A stretch of 54,076 bases of DNA from an uncultured Flavobacteriales bacterium (GCA_903823565.1 CAIJTF010000072.1:1-54076); one strand, 5' to 3'; positions 27,839-37,477 are shown, counted from the first letter of the stretch. Translations and numbers: made by a program. Notes: generated by a model not told the origin, from the letters alone.

Positions 27839-27927
27839 GTTTTTAATGGTGCTTAAAGATTAGGTAATATTCATATTTACCTGCACTTCAGAAGGTTAAT
27901 TTTTATTTGAAAAAGGGGTTTTAAATT

Positions 27928-29361
27928 ATGACGAGGGATCATTTTGCTACTTGGGAGGCGTGTTTAAAGGTTATTAAAGATAACATCTCCTTGCAGGCCT
28001 TCAAGGTTTGGTTTGAGCCCATCATACCTGTCAAATTAGAAAACCATATCCTAACCATTCAGGTTCCCTCCCATTTCTTTTACGAATGGTTGGAGCAACA
28101 CTACATTACCCTTCTTAGTAAAGTCATAAAAAAGGAGATTGGTCCTGAGGGGAGTTTAGAATATAGCATTGTAATGGAAAACAACCAGCGCAATACTACG
28201 CCTTACACCGTAAAACTTCCGACGCAAAATGCGGGATCCCTGCAGAATACTCCCTTAAATATTCCTATCCCAGCTTCGGAACAACAGATTCGCAATCCAT
28301 TCATAATTCCGGGGCTTAAGAAGGTGAACATCGATTCCAACTTGATTCCTAGTTTTACCTTTGAAAATTTCATTGAAGGAGATTGTAATCGATTAGCCAG
28401 AGCCTCGGGTTATGCTGTCTCTAACAAACCTGGAGGAACAGCTTTTAATCCTTTGCTTATTTATGGCGGCGTCGGTTTAGGTAAAACCCATTTAGCCCAC
28501 TCCATAGGAATATCCATCAAGGAACAGCATCCTAGCAAGACCGTCTTGTACGTTCAATCGGAAAAGTTTGCCCATCAGTTTATCGATGCCATTAAAAACC
28601 AAACGACTAATGATTTCGTTCATTTTTATCAAATGGTTGATGTGTTAATCATTGACGATGTTCAATTTTTTGCAGGAAAAGAGCGAACGCAAGATGTCTT
28701 TTTTAGCATCTTTAATCACTTACACCAGAACGGTAAGCAAATCGTTTTAACTTCAGATAAGGCGCCTGTAGAAATGCAAGGAATGGAGCAGCGTTTACTT
28801 TCTCGTTTCAAATGGGGCTTATCTGCAGATTTATCCATTCCAGACTTGGAAACGCGTATTGCAATTCTAGAGAAAAAAATGCATGGCAGTGGCATAGAAT
28901 TACCTTCAGAAGTGGTTGAATACTTGGCGTATTCAATTAACACCAACGTTCGAGAAATTGAAGGAGCGCTCAATACGCTATTAGCCCAAGCATCCTTAAA
29001 TAAAAAAGCCATCACCTTGGACTTAGCCAAGCAGATGGTAGATAAATTTGTTAAAAACACCGCGCGGGAGGTCTCGATTGAGTATATTCAGAAAATCGTT
29101 TGTGATTACTTTGATTTGCCCATTGAAATGTTAAAATCAAAAACACGAAAGCGCGAGGTAGTACAAGCCCGTCAAATTAGCATGTATTTTTCGAAAAAGA
29201 TGACCAAATCCTCGCTAGCCAACATAGGTGCGCATTGTGGAGGAAAAGACCACGCAACAGTGTTGCATGCATGCCGTACCGTATTGAACTTATCAGAAAC
29301 CGATAAACAGTTCCGTCTTTACCTAGAAGAACTGGAAAAAAAACTTACGTTGCACTCCTAA
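27928..29361 (+). CDS. dnaA: Chromosomal replication initiator protein DnaA
   Basis: This 477-residue protein shows the DnaA domains. Domain I starts TWEACLKVIKDNISLQAFKVWFEP. An AAA+ core from about residue 145 has Walker A GGVGLGKTH and Walker B LIIDDVQFFAGK. The C-terminal helix-turn-helix carries the signature GGKDHATVLHACR. It unwinds oriC and loads the replicative helicase. The long AT-rich upstream spacer with an inverted repeat is a candidate regulatory or origin element. It is followed 30 bases later by an SRAP gene. Confidence 0.97.
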   Translation: MTRDHFATWEACLKVIKDNISLQAFKVWFEPIIPVKLENHILTIQVPSHFFYEWLEQHYITLLSKVIKKEIGPEGSLEYSIVMENNQRNTTPYTVKLPTQNAGSLQNTPLNIPIPASEQQIRNPFIIPGLKKVNIDSNLIPSFTFENFIEGDCNRLARASGYAVSNKPGGTAFNPLLIYGGVGLGKTHLAHSIGISIKEQHPSKTVLYVQSEKFAHQFIDAIKNQTTNDFVHFYQMVDVLIIDDVQFFAGKERTQDVFFSIFNHLHQNGKQIVLTSDKAPVEMQGMEQRLLSRFKWGLSADLSIPDLETRIAILEKKMHGSGIELPSEVVEYLAYSINTNVREIEGALNTLLAQASLNKKAITLDLAKQMVDKFVKNTAREVSIEYIQKIVCDYFDLPIEMLKSKTRKREVVQARQISMYFSKKMTKSSLANIGAHCGGKDHATVLHACRTVLNLSETDKQFRLYLEELEKKLTLHS

Positions 29362-29391
29362 CGGAATGCCTGAGTAATTTCATAGACAGGG

Positions 29392-30102
29392 ATGTGTTAC
29401 AGCAATTCTAGTACGTCCTCGAACGAGCAATTAGCCAAGATTTATAAGCGCTCCATTCCTACTCTTTTTCCTCAATCCCCTCTCTTTTATGCCAGTGGTT
29501 TCACCCTTCCGAAGTGGCGCGTTATTACTTCCTCCCCGAGCCTACAAACGATGGAATGGGGCCTTTTGCCCCATTGGTATCAAGGAAATGAACCTAAAGA
29601 ATTTCGCCAAAGAACATTAAACGCCCGATTAGAAACCCTTCACGAAAAAAAGAGCTATTATCGTTTGACCGAAACAAAACGTTGCATAGTTCCCTCGGAT
29701 GGTTTTTTCGAATGGCAACTAATGGGGAATACCAAAACCCCCTATTTTATTTACCCCATTAATACCCCCATCTTTTCAATGGCAGGGTTGTACGACGAAT
29801 GGGGCTCGGAAATCGGGTCAGAACCCCTTCGAACCTTTAGTATTATTACTACTGAAGCTAATACACTCATGGCTGAAATTCATAATCAGAAGCGAAGAAT
29901 GCCCCTGCTATTAGAGGCATCGGAGATAGATAACTTTTTAACAGGGAAGGAACCCATACAATCGTTTTCAATATTGTCGGACCATTTTATGAAGGCCCAT
30001 CCGGTAAAAAAATCAATTCTATTATCCGAGAATAATAATATTCCAGAAGCACAATATCCTTATGTTAATAATAATGGTCTTCAAAGTAGTTTATTCTCAT
30101 GA
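29392..30102 (+). CDS. SRAP domain protein (YedK/HMCES-like abasic-site crosslinker)
   Basis: This 236-residue protein begins Met-Cys-Tyr, leaving Cys2 as the new N-terminus that bonds to abasic DNA. Other conserved residues are Asn in LNARLET, Glu in DGFFEW and His in EIHNQKRRMP. These match the SOS-response-associated peptidase family, which shields abasic sites in single-stranded DNA and removes its own Met. The required Cys2 supports the ATG at 29392. It is placed directly behind dnaA, a setting consistent with replication-linked repair. Confidence 0.93.
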   Translation: MCYSNSSTSSNEQLAKIYKRSIPTLFPQSPLFYASGFTLPKWRVITSSPSLQTMEWGLLPHWYQGNEPKEFRQRTLNARLETLHEKKSYYRLTETKRCIVPSDGFFEWQLMGNTKTPYFIYPINTPIFSMAGLYDEWGSEIGSEPLRTFSIITTEANTLMAEIHNQKRRMPLLLEASEIDNFLTGKEPIQSFSILSDHFMKAHPVKKSILLSENNNIPEAQYPYVNNNGLQSSLFS

Positions 30103-30109
30103 ATGGTAT

Positions 30110-30117
30110 TAACTTTG
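30110..30117 (+). promoter_or_regulatory. Bacteroidota -7 element (TAACTTTG) for the 30.1-34.0 kb operon
   Basis: TAACTTTG lies 16 bases before the ATG at 30134 and just after the SRAP stop. No -33 TTTG is clear. Confidence 0.45.
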
Positions 30118-30133
30118 TTTGTACAGGTAAATT

Positions 30134-30805
30134 ATGATGCGCTACCTTTTGATTTTTCTTCCTATGCTTTTTCTTTCATCCTGCATAGACATAATTGATG
30201 ATCTCACATTGAACAACGATGGTTCCGGAACCTTAAAATATTCTATCAATTTAAGCGCTAGCAAAGTTAAAGTAAACTCCATCCTTGCACTTGATAGCTT
30301 TAACAATCAAAAAGTTCCCAGCATAGAAGAAATTAAAAAAACCATTCGCGAATTTCAAGCTTTGTTGGCTAACGAACCCGGTATCAGCAATGTAAAAATT
30401 GATCTCAATACCGTTGATTTTATTGTAAAGTTTAGTTGTGACTTTAATCACGTCAATAACTTGCAAAAAGCCTTGAAGAAAACGATAGCTATTATGAATG
30501 AGGCCCCTATTAATCCTGCCCATGATGGAGATTGGATTGTTTGGGATGGCACCAATGTTTCTCGAATTATTCCAGGAGCCATTGTAGAAAAGTCAAGGAA
30601 TTACCAAAATACTGATCTACCTTTATTGAAAACAGGAACGTATACAAGTATTGGTCGATATGGCCGCCCAATTGCAAAAGTAACCAATGTAAAATGCAAA
30701 CTTAACCCGAGTAAAACGGCTACTTTTCTGCAGGTAAACGCCTTTGAACTCCGAAATAACAACCGACTTTTAGAAAACACGGTCGTATTAACCCCTCAGA
30801 GATAA
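30134..30805 (+). CDS. Predicted lipoprotein, first gene of a three-gene envelope operon
   Basis: This 223-residue protein has a lipoprotein signal peptide with the lipobox LSSC at about residue 17, followed by IDIIDDLTLNNDGSGTLKYSINLSASK. The DGSGT strand pattern resembles LppM/DUF3153-type envelope domains. The rest mixes helix (EEIKKTIREFQALLA) and beta strands. Its stop overlaps the next start by one base. I do not recognise a defined function; a cell-envelope role is inferred from the signal and from its two membrane-associated neighbours. Confidence 0.7.
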   Translation: MMRYLLIFLPMLFLSSCIDIIDDLTLNNDGSGTLKYSINLSASKVKVNSILALDSFNNQKVPSIEEIKKTIREFQALLANEPGISNVKIDLNTVDFIVKFSCDFNHVNNLQKALKKTIAIMNEAPINPAHDGDWIVWDGTNVSRIIPGAIVEKSRNYQNTDLPLLKTGTYTSIGRYGRPIAKVTNVKCKLNPSKTATFLQVNAFELRNNNRLLENTVVLTPQR

Positions 30806-32622
30806 TGAAAAACATTACGACACCATTCTTTTTGGTTTTTTGCACCTTGATTTTTGGCCAGAAATCAGAAGCACTCATCCCCTCTCAATCGTCCTCTGTT
30901 TTCAGTATTAATAACCTACAACTCCTCGAAAAAATCAGTGTGGAGGAACTCATTAATTATGATTTCATGGACGATATACATCAAGAATTATTTGATGGGT
31001 CCACAGAAGCTAAATCACTGAATGATGCTGGAATCGACTTTGATCAACGAATAAATATTTTTTTCGGCAAGGACGCACGCTACGAAATCACTGGATTTAC
31101 TTTTGGAATAAAAGATAAAAAAGCGCTATTTTCTGCTTTCGATGACTTTGACTTTTTATCAAATTGGAATTCAAATACCGAAATTTACAATTCCCTATTC
31201 AACCACTTGGTAATCCAAAATAACGTCGCTATGCTCATTAAGGTTGAACCCATTGAAGCACTAGTTACAGCAACTACAGATTCCATTTGGTATGCCCGAG
31301 GGAATTTGTCCCCATATAACCAAGAAGCCCAAATAGAAGAGGTCGCGCCAGACGAAGATTACGAAGAAAGTGAGTACATCGATCTCTCGGCCGGCGGTAT
31401 TGACTACGAAAAAAACTATAACGAATTATTGGATAGCGTTCAATTCTATTTAAAAAAGGAAGGTGTGGATGCGCTTTTAAAAGGGGTTATCGACCGCGGA
31501 GAACGCCTAGTAAACCATGCCGCAGCTTTCAATGAACTGTTAACACACCCCGTGGCTGGAGTTTTCTACTTAGATAATGAGAAGAACCTGGAACACTCCC
31601 GTTCGTTGTGGTACTTAAAGGCAGTCCTACCATTATTGTTTGTTGACATGAAGGAAATTTTTGACGGAAATTTAATTACTGGAGATTTAATTTTGAAAGA
31701 TCACTCCATCGATATTGACATTACAGCTCAGTACTCACAGAAACTTGGGGAAATATACACCGAAATGGAGGACTCTAAATTTGATCCCAACATTCTAAAG
31801 TACGTAAAAAGAGACCATCCAGCCTTCTTTACCTACAATATCAATTTAAGAAAGGCTTACGAAAAAGCTTTTGAAATTTTAATTCCCATTCTATCGAAAC
31901 AAAAGAATGATAGGGTTATCATGAATGTTTTGGTTCTCAAATTACTCGATGAACTTATGAATAAAGATGCCTTATTTAAAACCTATAAAGGAAGTTTATT
32001 CATGACCTTTAATGGAGTGAAAAAGGTAAACACTAAAAAGATTGAATTTAAATACGACGAAAATACCTTTGATTACGTGGATGTAATTACTGATGCAGAA
32101 GAGGATATGCCTGTTTTTACCATGGGGTTCAGTACAGAAAGAGGAGATATTCCGGAAATGATTTTAACGCAATTGAGCCAAATTTCAAGTAAAATTGAGA
32201 ACAAAGGAGATTATTGGGTTTTAAACAATGTAGTTTTCAATGCTGCCCCCATGTTCATGACCCATAGAAATGGGCTTTTTATTGTCAGTAATGATCAGTC
32301 CTTCATCGAAAACAACCTTAATGGATATGGGGAAGAAGCCTTGACCAAGAAAACCTATAAGCGTATGAAAAAAGGTGGCTCTATGAACGGGGTTATTGAC
32401 CTAAATGCGGTGGCAGAGAAATTACCTGTTGATTTTTTCCCTAATGAACAGCAGCGCTTAATTGAATCGTTAAAAGAAACGCGAGGACAACTTGCCTTAT
32501 ACTCTGAACCAGGTAAAGCATTGTATTCAAAATACCATGTTAATTATCGGTATGAAGGGACTGAAAATTCGGGCAAACACTTACTTGATTTGTTAAATAC
32601 GGTTTTTTTATTCACCAAGTGA
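30805..32622 (+). CDS. DUF4836-like secreted protein, function unknown
   Basis: This 605-residue protein has a signal peptide (ITTPFFLVFCTLIFGQ) and begins LIPSQSSSVFSINNLQLLEKIS, like DUF4836 proteins. An acidic stretch near residue 185-195 (EEVAPDEDYEESEYIDL) interrupts two similar folds, and GDYWVLNNVVFNAAPMFMTHRNGLFIVSND marks the C-terminal part. Its N-terminal domain is similar in layout to the next gene. It is coupled on both sides by short overlaps. No enzyme motif is visible, so function is open. Confidence 0.68.
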   Translation: MKNITTPFFLVFCTLIFGQKSEALIPSQSSSVFSINNLQLLEKISVEELINYDFMDDIHQELFDGSTEAKSLNDAGIDFDQRINIFFGKDARYEITGFTFGIKDKKALFSAFDDFDFLSNWNSNTEIYNSLFNHLVIQNNVAMLIKVEPIEALVTATTDSIWYARGNLSPYNQEAQIEEVAPDEDYEESEYIDLSAGGIDYEKNYNELLDSVQFYLKKEGVDALLKGVIDRGERLVNHAAAFNELLTHPVAGVFYLDNEKNLEHSRSLWYLKAVLPLLFVDMKEIFDGNLITGDLILKDHSIDIDITAQYSQKLGEIYTEMEDSKFDPNILKYVKRDHPAFFTYNINLRKAYEKAFEILIPILSKQKNDRVIMNVLVLKLLDELMNKDALFKTYKGSLFMTFNGVKKVNTKKIEFKYDENTFDYVDVITDAEEDMPVFTMGFSTERGDIPEMILTQLSQISSKIENKGDYWVLNNVVFNAAPMFMTHRNGLFIVSNDQSFIENNLNGYGEEALTKKTYKRMKKGGSMNGVIDLNAVAEKLPVDFFPNEQQRLIESLKETRGQLALYSEPGKALYSKYHVNYRYEGTENSGKHLLDLLNTVFLFTK

Positions 32623-33986
32623 AGTTCCTAAAAAAAAGCGCCCTTTTCATTATTTTAATCATCGTACTAGGAGGTATTCTCCTATTTCGAAACCAAATAA
32701 AACCTACCAAAACAGAGGTCAAAATTACCGAGCGTTTACCAGATGGAGAGATCATTGGCCAGATGAATTTTATAGACCTAAGCAAAGAAATTCAAGGAAT
32801 TCTTTTTAAATACAAACTACCGGTTCGAGAGTTTGCCTCCGCAGACTTTATCCTAAGCCAAGCAAAAAACAGCGGAATCAACTTAAATAGTCAAGTTTAT
32901 TTTTTCGCTAACCCCAACACCCAGGAATTAGGATTTATGGTTTCTGTTGTTGATTCTAGTAAATTAGAAGATTTCATAACCCCCTTTAAAAAAACTACGA
33001 CGCTTATCGATTCCTCTCAAAATGGACATAGAGTTTATCACCTTCCGAAACTCAAATTGAGCCTTGCCTATGAAAAAAGCTACTTGTTTGTTTACCTTGG
33101 AACTCAATTTAATAAGCATTGGTTAACCATCCGGAATACAAAACCTGGAGGCATGAGGCCGCAATGGCGAAGGTTCCTGGAGTCACCGGTCTTTAAAACA
33201 GACCGACTTGTATTTTACACGGAATCACCACGCATTAAGGAATGGGGTTGTGACTACGCCATATTCGCACACGACAATGATTCTTCAGAGGTAACGCTCA
33301 AATATTACGTGCATACCGCAACGCCTCACGGCCTTGCTATTGCCAATCAAGGAAAGGCATTACCAAAACAGGAAAGTGACTTAAAGCAAATAGATCTTCA
33401 TGTCAACCCTCAATTTTTTGCATCAAATATTGGGTTAATAGTTAAGAAAAAAGCAATGCGGTACGCAAAAAAAATTAATTTTCCATTATTGGCATTTCTC
33501 GAGGCTTGGCAAGGTAATTTCTCTTTTAGGGAAGGGGGAAGTGTCAACGTTACGGAGAAAATTATAGAATCTCAGTTTGACCAAGATTTTAATGTAATTG
33601 AGGTAGTTCGGTACAAAACCAGTACCGTTCCGGGATATTCGGTTTTATTCGACCTTAACAGTAAAGGAATGGCATTTCAAAACACCCTGCTCAGCAAAGG
33701 ATTATTGCGAGCGGAACAAAATAAATGGCGGTTTCTCTTTTCTCCCTTACTTAACTATTCCTCCCCTCAACCAAGCGTTCATCTTTACACCTCGTCCGAA
33801 ACCCCATTGCAGTTAAATGAAAGCTTGCGCAATGAATTTTCGTGGGAGGTAAATGGATCCAAAATTCGAGGGGGTATCGATCAAATCCAAAAAAATGCCA
33901 TTCAGGGAAGCATCAAAGTAGAAGCCACGTTTATTATAAATTATCTGCAAAATACCTTTAAAAACAATAAGAAATTACTTTTCTAA
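32619..33986 (+). CDS. Membrane-anchored protein related to the preceding DUF4836-like protein
   Basis: This 455-residue protein has an N-terminal membrane helix (ALFIILIIVLGGILLF) and an extracytoplasmic region. The segment IGQMNFIDLSKEI, then GINLNSQVYFF and LEDFITPFKK, follows the same order as VFSINNLQLLEKI, GIDFDQRINIFF and LFSAFDDF in the preceding protein, suggesting divergent duplication. It starts with GTG overlapping the upstream stop (GTGA). Its end overlaps dusB by four bases on the opposite strand. Function is unknown. Confidence 0.65.
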   Translation: MKFLKKSALFIILIIVLGGILLFRNQIKPTKTEVKITERLPDGEIIGQMNFIDLSKEIQGILFKYKLPVREFASADFILSQAKNSGINLNSQVYFFANPNTQELGFMVSVVDSSKLEDFITPFKKTTTLIDSSQNGHRVYHLPKLKLSLAYEKSYLFVYLGTQFNKHWLTIRNTKPGGMRPQWRRFLESPVFKTDRLVFYTESPRIKEWGCDYAIFAHDNDSSEVTLKYYVHTATPHGLAIANQGKALPKQESDLKQIDLHVNPQFFASNIGLIVKKKAMRYAKKINFPLLAFLEAWQGNFSFREGGSVNVTEKIIESQFDQDFNVIEVVRYKTSTVPGYSVLFDLNSKGMAFQNTLLSKGLLRAEQNKWRFLFSPLLNYSSPQPSVHLYTSSETPLQLNESLRNEFSWEVNGSKIRGGIDQIQKNAIQGSIKVEATFIINYLQNTFKNNKKLLF

Positions 33987-34966
33987 ACGAAGGTATATTC
34001 CTCTTGAATGGATGTAAGAACCTGCTTGATTTCAGTCAAATCCATACTCGTAACGAGGGTTTGTCTGTATTCTTTGAAATGGGGTAATGCCCTAAAGTAA
34101 TTCGTGTAATGCCTTCGCATTTCAACTATCCCAAGGCGCTCACCCTTCCACTGCACACTAAAATCTAAGTGTTCAGTAGCCGCTTCCACACGGTCTTTTA
34201 GCGTTGGTCGCTCAAGTCGCTTTCCTTCTTTTAAAAAGGCTTTCATCTCATTAAATATCCACGGGTTACCAATCGATGCTCTACCGATCATAATGCCGTC
34301 CACCCCATAACGGTTTTTGTATAACAAAGCCTTTTCGGGCGTATCAATATCACCATTTCCAAAGATTGGAATCTTCATGCGTTGATTATCTTTCACTGCA
34401 CCAATTAAGGTCCAATCGGCTTCTCCTTTATACATCTGCTTTCGGGTTCGACCATGAATCGTCAAGGCTTCAATTCCAATGTCTTGTAACCTTTCGGCGG
34501 TTTCAACAATATTCTTCGTTTGATCATCCCAACCCAACCGCGTTTTTACTGTGACAGGGATATTTACCGCTTTTACTACGGCCTCCGTCAACTTAACCAT
34601 TTTCGGAATGTCTTGCAACAAACCGGCTCCGGCACCTTTACATGCTACTTTTTTTACCGGACATCCATAGTTAATGTCCAATATATCTGGGTTAACCTTT
34701 TCAATAATCTGGGCTGCATGAACCATACTTTCGACATCTGACCCAAAGATCTGGACACCTATTGGACGTTCGTACTCAAAAATATCCATTTTTTGAACGC
34801 TTTTAGCGGCATCTCTGATAAGCCCTTCAGAAGAAATAAATTCCGTGTACATTAGGTCGGCACCATGGCGTTTACACAAGGCTCTAAAGGGCGGATCGCT
34901 CACGTCCTCCATCGGTGCTAATAAGATGGGGAATTCTCCCAATTCAATGGTTCTAATCTTTACCAT
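33983..34966 (-). CDS. dusB: tRNA-dihydrouridine synthase DusB
   Basis: This 327-residue flavin enzyme reduces uridine to dihydrouridine in the tRNA D-loop. It has the TIM-barrel start LLAPMEDVSDPPFRALCKRHGADLMYTEFIS, catalytic Cys in INYGCPVKKVACKGAGAGLL, TVKTRLGWDD and the FMN-binding FGNGDIDTPEKA and GIMIGRASIGNPWIF. I start at ATG 34966. The in-frame TTG at 34972 would overlap the upstream stop. It sits two bases after the mannose-1-phosphate guanylyltransferase gene. Confidence 0.94.
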   Translation of the reverse strand: MVKIRTIELGEFPILLAPMEDVSDPPFRALCKRHGADLMYTEFISSEGLIRDAAKSVQKMDIFEYERPIGVQIFGSDVESMVHAAQIIEKVNPDILDINYGCPVKKVACKGAGAGLLQDIPKMVKLTEAVVKAVNIPVTVKTRLGWDDQTKNIVETAERLQDIGIEALTIHGRTRKQMYKGEADWTLIGAVKDNQRMKIPIFGNGDIDTPEKALLYKNRYGVDGIMIGRASIGNPWIFNEMKAFLKEGKRLERPTLKDRVEAATEHLDFSVQWKGERLGIVEMRRHYTNYFRALPHFKEYRQTLVTSMDLTEIKQVLTSIQEEYTFV

Positions 34967-34968
34967 AA

Positions 34969-36057
34969 TCAAGCGGGAAAATCTTTGTTTTCTTTACATA
35001 TATGTTCAAAATCACCTTTCAATTCAGGCTCTTTATCTTTGTGCGCAATAAAAATTCGTCCATCCGATTCACCAATGATCAAATCCTGGACACCGTTCAA
35101 AAAAATATGTTTTTCTTTAGAAATATGCACCAAGCAATTGTGGGTCGCTAGTAAATGAGCATTCCCTTGAACCACAGCATTCCCTTGTTGGTCTTTAGTG
35201 GCCAGTTGATCCAAACTCCCCCAGGTACCTAAATCGCTCCAATCGAAGGTTGAAGGAACAACCTTTATATTTTCCGACTTCTCCATTACAGCAAAGTCAA
35301 ATGAAATGCTTGGAACCTCTGAAAAAGCCTTTTGAACCCATCCTTCTTCATCTAGAGATGGGCGTGATTCAATGCGTTCAAAAAAAGCATCATGAATAAC
35401 TGGCGCATAAGAATTAAAGGCTTCCTTCAGTGTTTGTACAGAGGCAACAAAGATTCCGGCATTCCACAAGAAATTTCCATCCTCCATAAACTGTCTTGCC
35501 CTTTCCGGAGATGGTTTTTCACAAAAACGAAGTACCGGTTTCGAGGAAGCACTGGATTCCATCTGCTCTTTTGATACCTCAATGTATCCGTAGCCCGTAT
35601 CCGGCCGAGTTGGTTTTATGCCCAAGGTTACAATCGCTCCTTCTTCTGCTACCTGAACAGCCTTTTGTACGCTTTCCTTAAACGTTTCTGTATTAAGGAT
35701 AATATGATCGGAAGGAACAATGATTAAAATAGCGTTCGAATTTAAATGCCAACATTTTGCTGCAGCATAGGCAATGCAAGGTGCTGTATTCTTTCGTTCC
35801 GGTTCACATAAAATTTGAGAAGGGTTAAGGAGAGGCAATTGATTTGAAACTTCTCTCCGATACATTTTATTCGTTAATACCCATGTGTTTTCTGTCTCAA
35901 CACAGGTAAGCATTCTTTCAAATGTAACTTGAAGAAGGGACTTACCTATACCTAGTACATCCACGAATTGTTTGGGTTTCGCTGTCGTTGATAGGGGCCA
36001 AAAACGACTACCAATGCCGCCTGCCATGATCATCACATGAAGGTTATGCTTATTCAT
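34969..36057 (-). CDS. manC: Mannose-1-phosphate guanylyltransferase
   Basis: This 362-residue enzyme makes GDP-mannose from mannose-1-phosphate and GTP for glycan synthesis. It has the nucleotidyltransferase signature MAGGIGSRFWPLSTTAKPKQF, PSDHIILN and RFCEKPSPERA. It lacks the C-terminal phosphomannose isomerase domain of bifunctional ManC proteins, so it is the short monofunctional form. It overlaps the end of the SprT-like gene by eight bases on the same strand. Confidence 0.92.
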   Translation of the reverse strand: MNKHNLHVMIMAGGIGSRFWPLSTTAKPKQFVDVLGIGKSLLQVTFERMLTCVETENTWVLTNKMYRREVSNQLPLLNPSQILCEPERKNTAPCIAYAAAKCWHLNSNAILIIVPSDHIILNTETFKESVQKAVQVAEEGAIVTLGIKPTRPDTGYGYIEVSKEQMESSASSKPVLRFCEKPSPERARQFMEDGNFLWNAGIFVASVQTLKEAFNSYAPVIHDAFFERIESRPSLDEEGWVQKAFSEVPSISFDFAVMEKSENIKVVPSTFDWSDLGTWGSLDQLATKDQQGNAVVQGNAHLLATHNCLVHISKEKHIFLNGVQDLIIGESDGRIFIAHKDKEPELKGDFEHICKENKDFPA

Positions 36058-36670
36058 TGATGGGTTTTACTTTAGCCAAAAGATGTATCAAATAATATTT
36101 TTTAGACACGATATCCAGGCATTGAATGCGCGTTCTTCGCTTATCCCCCTTTACAAAGACTCTGTCATTAAGTACAAATTTAGTGTTTTTTGGAAGTCTT
36201 TCTAAATAGTGTTCGTCGTCCTTGGGGGAATCAAAGCTTAATAATACCCTGCTCAACGCCACATCAGAACAGGAACTGGCTTTTACGGTCTTCAAGGATC
36301 GTTTAAGCGCTGTGTGAAGGGACTGCGGTAAGTACGGGGTATCCAAAAGTTGGTTTAAAAGACTGGTATACTCGGTTTGCCATTCTTTGCCATGGGGTTG
36401 TATCGATCTTCCAAAGGCTCGAAAAGCATGGTAATGGGCAAACTCATGTAAGGTGGTAATCAAGAATGCGTAAGGGTTTAAATCACCATTCACCGTAATT
36501 TGCGGTTTCCCTTTGCGCCCCATTGGTCGGAAATCACCCCATTTCGTTTTTCGTCCGCGAACGATTTTAAAATGAACCTCAGACTGAAGTAAAAGATCGG
36601 CAGGAATAGAGGCAAATTCCGGGGGGACATATTTTGAAAAGGCTTGGACGTACATTGAACGTTTATCCAT
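36050..36670 (-). CDS. SprT-like zinc metalloprotease-type protein
   Basis: This 206-residue protein has the zinc motif HEFAHYHAF (HExxH) and the SprT segment VKGDKRRTRIQCLDIVSKKYYLIHLLAKVKP. SprT/Spartan relatives cut DNA-protein crosslinks in eukaryotes; the bacterial role is less clear. The start is uncertain: ATG 36670 (MDKRSMYVQAF) lies seven bases after a TATCTTTG box, so the mRNA would be nearly leaderless, and ATG 36655 (MYVQAF) is an alternative. Confidence 0.82.
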   Translation of the reverse strand: MDKRSMYVQAFSKYVPPEFASIPADLLLQSEVHFKIVRGRKTKWGDFRPMGRKGKPQITVNGDLNPYAFLITTLHEFAHYHAFRAFGRSIQPHGKEWQTEYTSLLNQLLDTPYLPQSLHTALKRSLKTVKASSCSDVALSRVLLSFDSPKDDEHYLERLPKNTKFVLNDRVFVKGDKRRTRIQCLDIVSKKYYLIHLLAKVKPINE

Positions 36671-36676
36671 CGTAAT

Positions 36677-36684
36677 CAAAGATA
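36677..36684 (-). promoter_or_regulatory. Bacteroidota -7 element (TATCTTTG) for the SprT-like/manC/dusB operon
   Basis: TATCTTTG on the minus strand ends six bases before the ATG at 36670, implying an almost leaderless transcript. No TTTG is seen 18-20 bases upstream. Confidence 0.45.
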
Positions 36685-36740
36685 GCAATCATACCGAAGA
36701 TTAATGAGACGAAAATAAATATTACTTTTATCGTGTGAAT

Positions 36741-37475
36741 ATGATTCGAAACCTTGGAGCCTATTTTCTCATGATGGGTTGGGTATTAAGAAAACCAAGA
36801 AAATTCTCGGTGTTTTGGGCCATGCTTATGCGGGAAATCCATGCTATTGGAATAAGCTCCATCCCCATTGTAGTGCTAATGTCAACGTTTATCGGTGCGG
36901 TTATTTCATTGCAGACGGCTTCGAACATGGACAACCCCTTACTGCCTAGCTATACGGTAGGCTACATTACACAATCCAGCGTCATTTTGGAATTTTCTCC
37001 TACCATAATCTCGCTCATTCTGGCTGGAAAAGTGGGCTCAAATATTTCGTCAGAAATTGGAACCATGCGCATAACCGAGCAAATTGATGCGCTTGAAATT
37101 ATGGGGATCAATTCTCTGAACCACTTAATCCTACCTAAGGTATTCGCCGCAGTCATATACTTTCCCATCCTAGTGATTTTTTCGATGATATTAGCCATGG
37201 TTGGAGGTTTGATTTCTTTGATTATATCTGACTTATCCACGGCAGAAACCTATGTACTTGGGTTGCGGTCATGGTTTGAAGTATACAACGTTATCTATGC
37301 CTTAATTAAAACGGTTGCATTTGGTTTCATAATCGTTTCGGTATCCTCTTTTTATGGCTATTACGTCAAAGGGGGTTCCTTAGACGTGGGACGTGCCTCC
37401 ACAAAGGCCGTCGTGATCAGTAGCATTACCATACTTATCACCAATTTCATTATTACTAAACTGATGCTCCTTTAA
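36741..37475 (+). CDS. mlaE: MlaE-type ABC transporter permease
   Basis: This 244-residue membrane protein has about five to six hydrophobic helices and the MlaE landmarks REIHAIGISSIPIVVLMSTFIGAVISLQ and EIGTMRITEQIDALEIMGIN. The Mla system moves phospholipids between the membranes to keep outer-membrane asymmetry. A GTG two codons earlier (36735) is also possible. It lies two bases before the MlaF ATPase. No MlaD gene is adjacent, which is a common split in Bacteroidota. Confidence 0.9.
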   Translation: MIRNLGAYFLMMGWVLRKPRKFSVFWAMLMREIHAIGISSIPIVVLMSTFIGAVISLQTASNMDNPLLPSYTVGYITQSSVILEFSPTIISLILAGKVGSNISSEIGTMRITEQIDALEIMGINSLNHLILPKVFAAVIYFPILVIFSMILAMVGGLISLIISDLSTAETYVLGLRSWFEVYNVIYALIKTVAFGFIIVSVSSFYGYYVKGGSLDVGRASTKAVVISSITILITNFIITKLMLL

Positions 37476-37477
37476 CA

